In this document: positions 33,408 through 34,217 of the stretch, in pieces
Numbering within the stretch: position 1 is the stretch's first letter
Layout: every line of letters starts with the position of its first letter
Assembly: GCA_963205275.1 (NCBI GenBank)
Contig: CAUJIH010000057.1
Location: forward strand, 1-34,217
Length of the DNA stretch: 34,217 nt
Source of the DNA: Verrucomicrobiota bacterium
GTDB lineage: Bacteria; Verrucomicrobiota; Verrucomicrobiia; Verrucomicrobiales; DEV007
Direction: 5' to 3'
The notes under the pieces: model-generated
Database searches by the model: none
The model's input: the letters and a program-made list of their open reading frames with translations, nothing else
Told to the model about the DNA's origin: nothing
Position numbers and translations under genes: made by a program

Positions 33408-34217
33408 ATGGTTTCTAGTTTTCGCCTCATTTTCTTTCTTCTCCTGCTTTCCTCGATTTCGGTGCGACTGACGCGTGCTGATGATTGGAGGATCGAGGAT
33501 GAGACCTTTGCCCAAGACCCGACGTCACCCTTCGTGCATGAGCGCAAGCTCGTGCGCAAAGTCGTGGGAGAGAGAGCAGAAGCTCCTCGCCGAGTGGATT
33601 TGATCTGGTTTCGCTCTTCGACTCACACCTTTCGCGTCATCGACAACGGACCCGATGCACGTCGCTACACTGGAGTAGCCGATGCCATGAGGAAAAACGG
33701 AGTATCCTTGGGCTGTAATGGTGGCTTTTTTCATCCAGATTACTCTCCTTCCGGGCTGATGCTCGCGAGTCGTCAGGCGATAGGCCGTTTTGGCGAAGGC
33801 GCTCTGCTGAGCGGCGTGATTCTCTCAAGCGGACGAGGGAATCCCTATCTCCTGCGTCGAGGAGAATATGTAGCAGAGAAATATCTGGCCACTGACCTGA
33901 TTCAGTCGGGACCTTTCTTGGTGGATCAGTGGATAACGGTGAAAGGACTCTCGCCTGAAAGCTCACGACGGAGGACTTTCGTACTACACGATGGGCAGGA
34001 ATGGCTCGCCCTCGGTCTCAGCGAGTCATTTACCCTAGCTGAACTGGGAGAAGTGCTCGCACGAGCTGAACTCTCCCCGAGTCGTCGTATTTTTCGAGCA
34101 CTCAACCTCGATGGTGGTTCATCTTCCGGGCTTTACTTCGAGCGTGGCACTCTCGGCGGCCCCCTCGTAATCGAGCCATCGAAATCAGTGCGCAACTTTA
34201 TCGCGATCATTCCGAAG
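33408..34217 (+). CDS. phosphodiester glycosidase-family protein (NAGPA-like), 3' end missing
   Basis: A secreted protein read for 270 codons without a stop before the window ends. Signal peptide: MVSSFRLIFFLLLLSSISVRL, cleavage near TRA/DD. The phosphodiester glycosidase (NAGPA/DUF2233) fold is indicated by GCNGGFFHPDYSPSG (NGGFF 104-108), the central LIQSGPFLVD and the C-terminal ALNLDGGSSSGLYF (NLDGGSS 233-239). Family members cleave phosphodiester-linked sugars or act on glycopolymers, but many bacterial ones are untested. The last residues (KSVRNFIAIIPK) are close to the family C-terminus, so only a few codons are probably missing. Divergent from cysS, with 161 bp between starts. Confidence 0.85.
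   Translation, partial: MVSSFRLIFFLLLLSSISVRLTRADDWRIEDETFAQDPTSPFVHERKLVRKVVGERAEAPRRVDLIWFRSSTHTFRVIDNGPDARRYTGVADAMRKNGVSLGCNGGFFHPDYSPSGLMLASRQAIGRFGEGALLSGVILSSGRGNPYLLRRGEYVAEKYLATDLIQSGPFLVDQWITVKGLSPESSRRRTFVLHDGQEWLALGLSESFTLAELGEVLARAELSPSRRIFRALNLDGGSSSGLYFERGTLGGPLVIEPSKSVRNFIAIIPK

Overview
This 34.2 kb window comes from a bacterial chromosome at roughly 50-55% GC (eyeballed, not counted). The gene content points to the Planctomycetes-Verrucomicrobia-Chlamydiae group, most likely Verrucomicrobia. The clues are secreted sulfatases, a secreted PQQ-type beta-propeller, a DUF4838 protein, GHL10-like and other secreted sugar-acting proteins, chitobiase-C-terminal-type beta-sandwich domains, a histone-H1-tail-like AAPAKK repeat protein, an RRM protein with an Arg/Ser-rich linker, Bacteroidetes-like ParE/ParC, and frequent starts without a clear Shine-Dalgarno. 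The assignment is inference; no rRNA or tRNA is present to settle it.

Layout. (1) 1-690: the tail of an insertion sequence (IS1634/IS4-like transposase C-terminus) abuts an aldose 1-epimerase (galM) cut after about 115 codons. (2) 701-7552, plus strand: a secreted PQQ-like propeller, a secreted TraB-like protein, a large sulfatase-fold protein that has lost almost every catalytic residue, an intact sulfatase, and a small HXXEE membrane protein. (3) 7571-14814: a D-2-hydroxyacid dehydrogenase, the PriA replication-restart helicase, a secreted lectin-like protein, an RRM RNA-binding protein with a structured leader, a HAD phosphatase, and a secreted protein of unknown function. (4) 14986-21757, minus strand: a 95-aa histone-like protein made of 14 exact AAPAKK hexapeptides, topoisomerase IV (parE-parC), and an unfamiliar AAA/STAND-like ATPase with a proline-rich linker and an unassigned C-terminal domain. 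(5) 21977-30731: a small lipoprotein, then a probable glycan-use locus. That locus holds a DUF4838/CBM9-like protein diverging from a secreted TIM-barrel protein, followed by an SSS sodium symporter with a 53-aa membrane protein overlapping its stop codon, and a convergent GHL10-like glycosidase. (6) 30809-34217: hemB and cysS (overlapping by 16 bp), then a phosphodiester glycosidase-family protein cut by the window end.

How it fits together. The accessory parts suggest a free-living or gut/marine heterotroph that attacks sulfated or uronate-containing glycans: hydrolases and sulfatases act outside the cytoplasm and the SSS symporter takes up a released sugar. No sulfatase-maturation enzyme lies in the window. 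The central block combines topoisomerase IV with a histone-tail-like protein, near an RNA-binding protein with eukaryote-like low-complexity regions.

The most unusual items are the sulfatase pseudoenzyme paired with an active-looking sulfatase, the overlapped small symporter partner, the uncharacterised ATPase, and the two low-complexity nucleic-acid-binding proteins.
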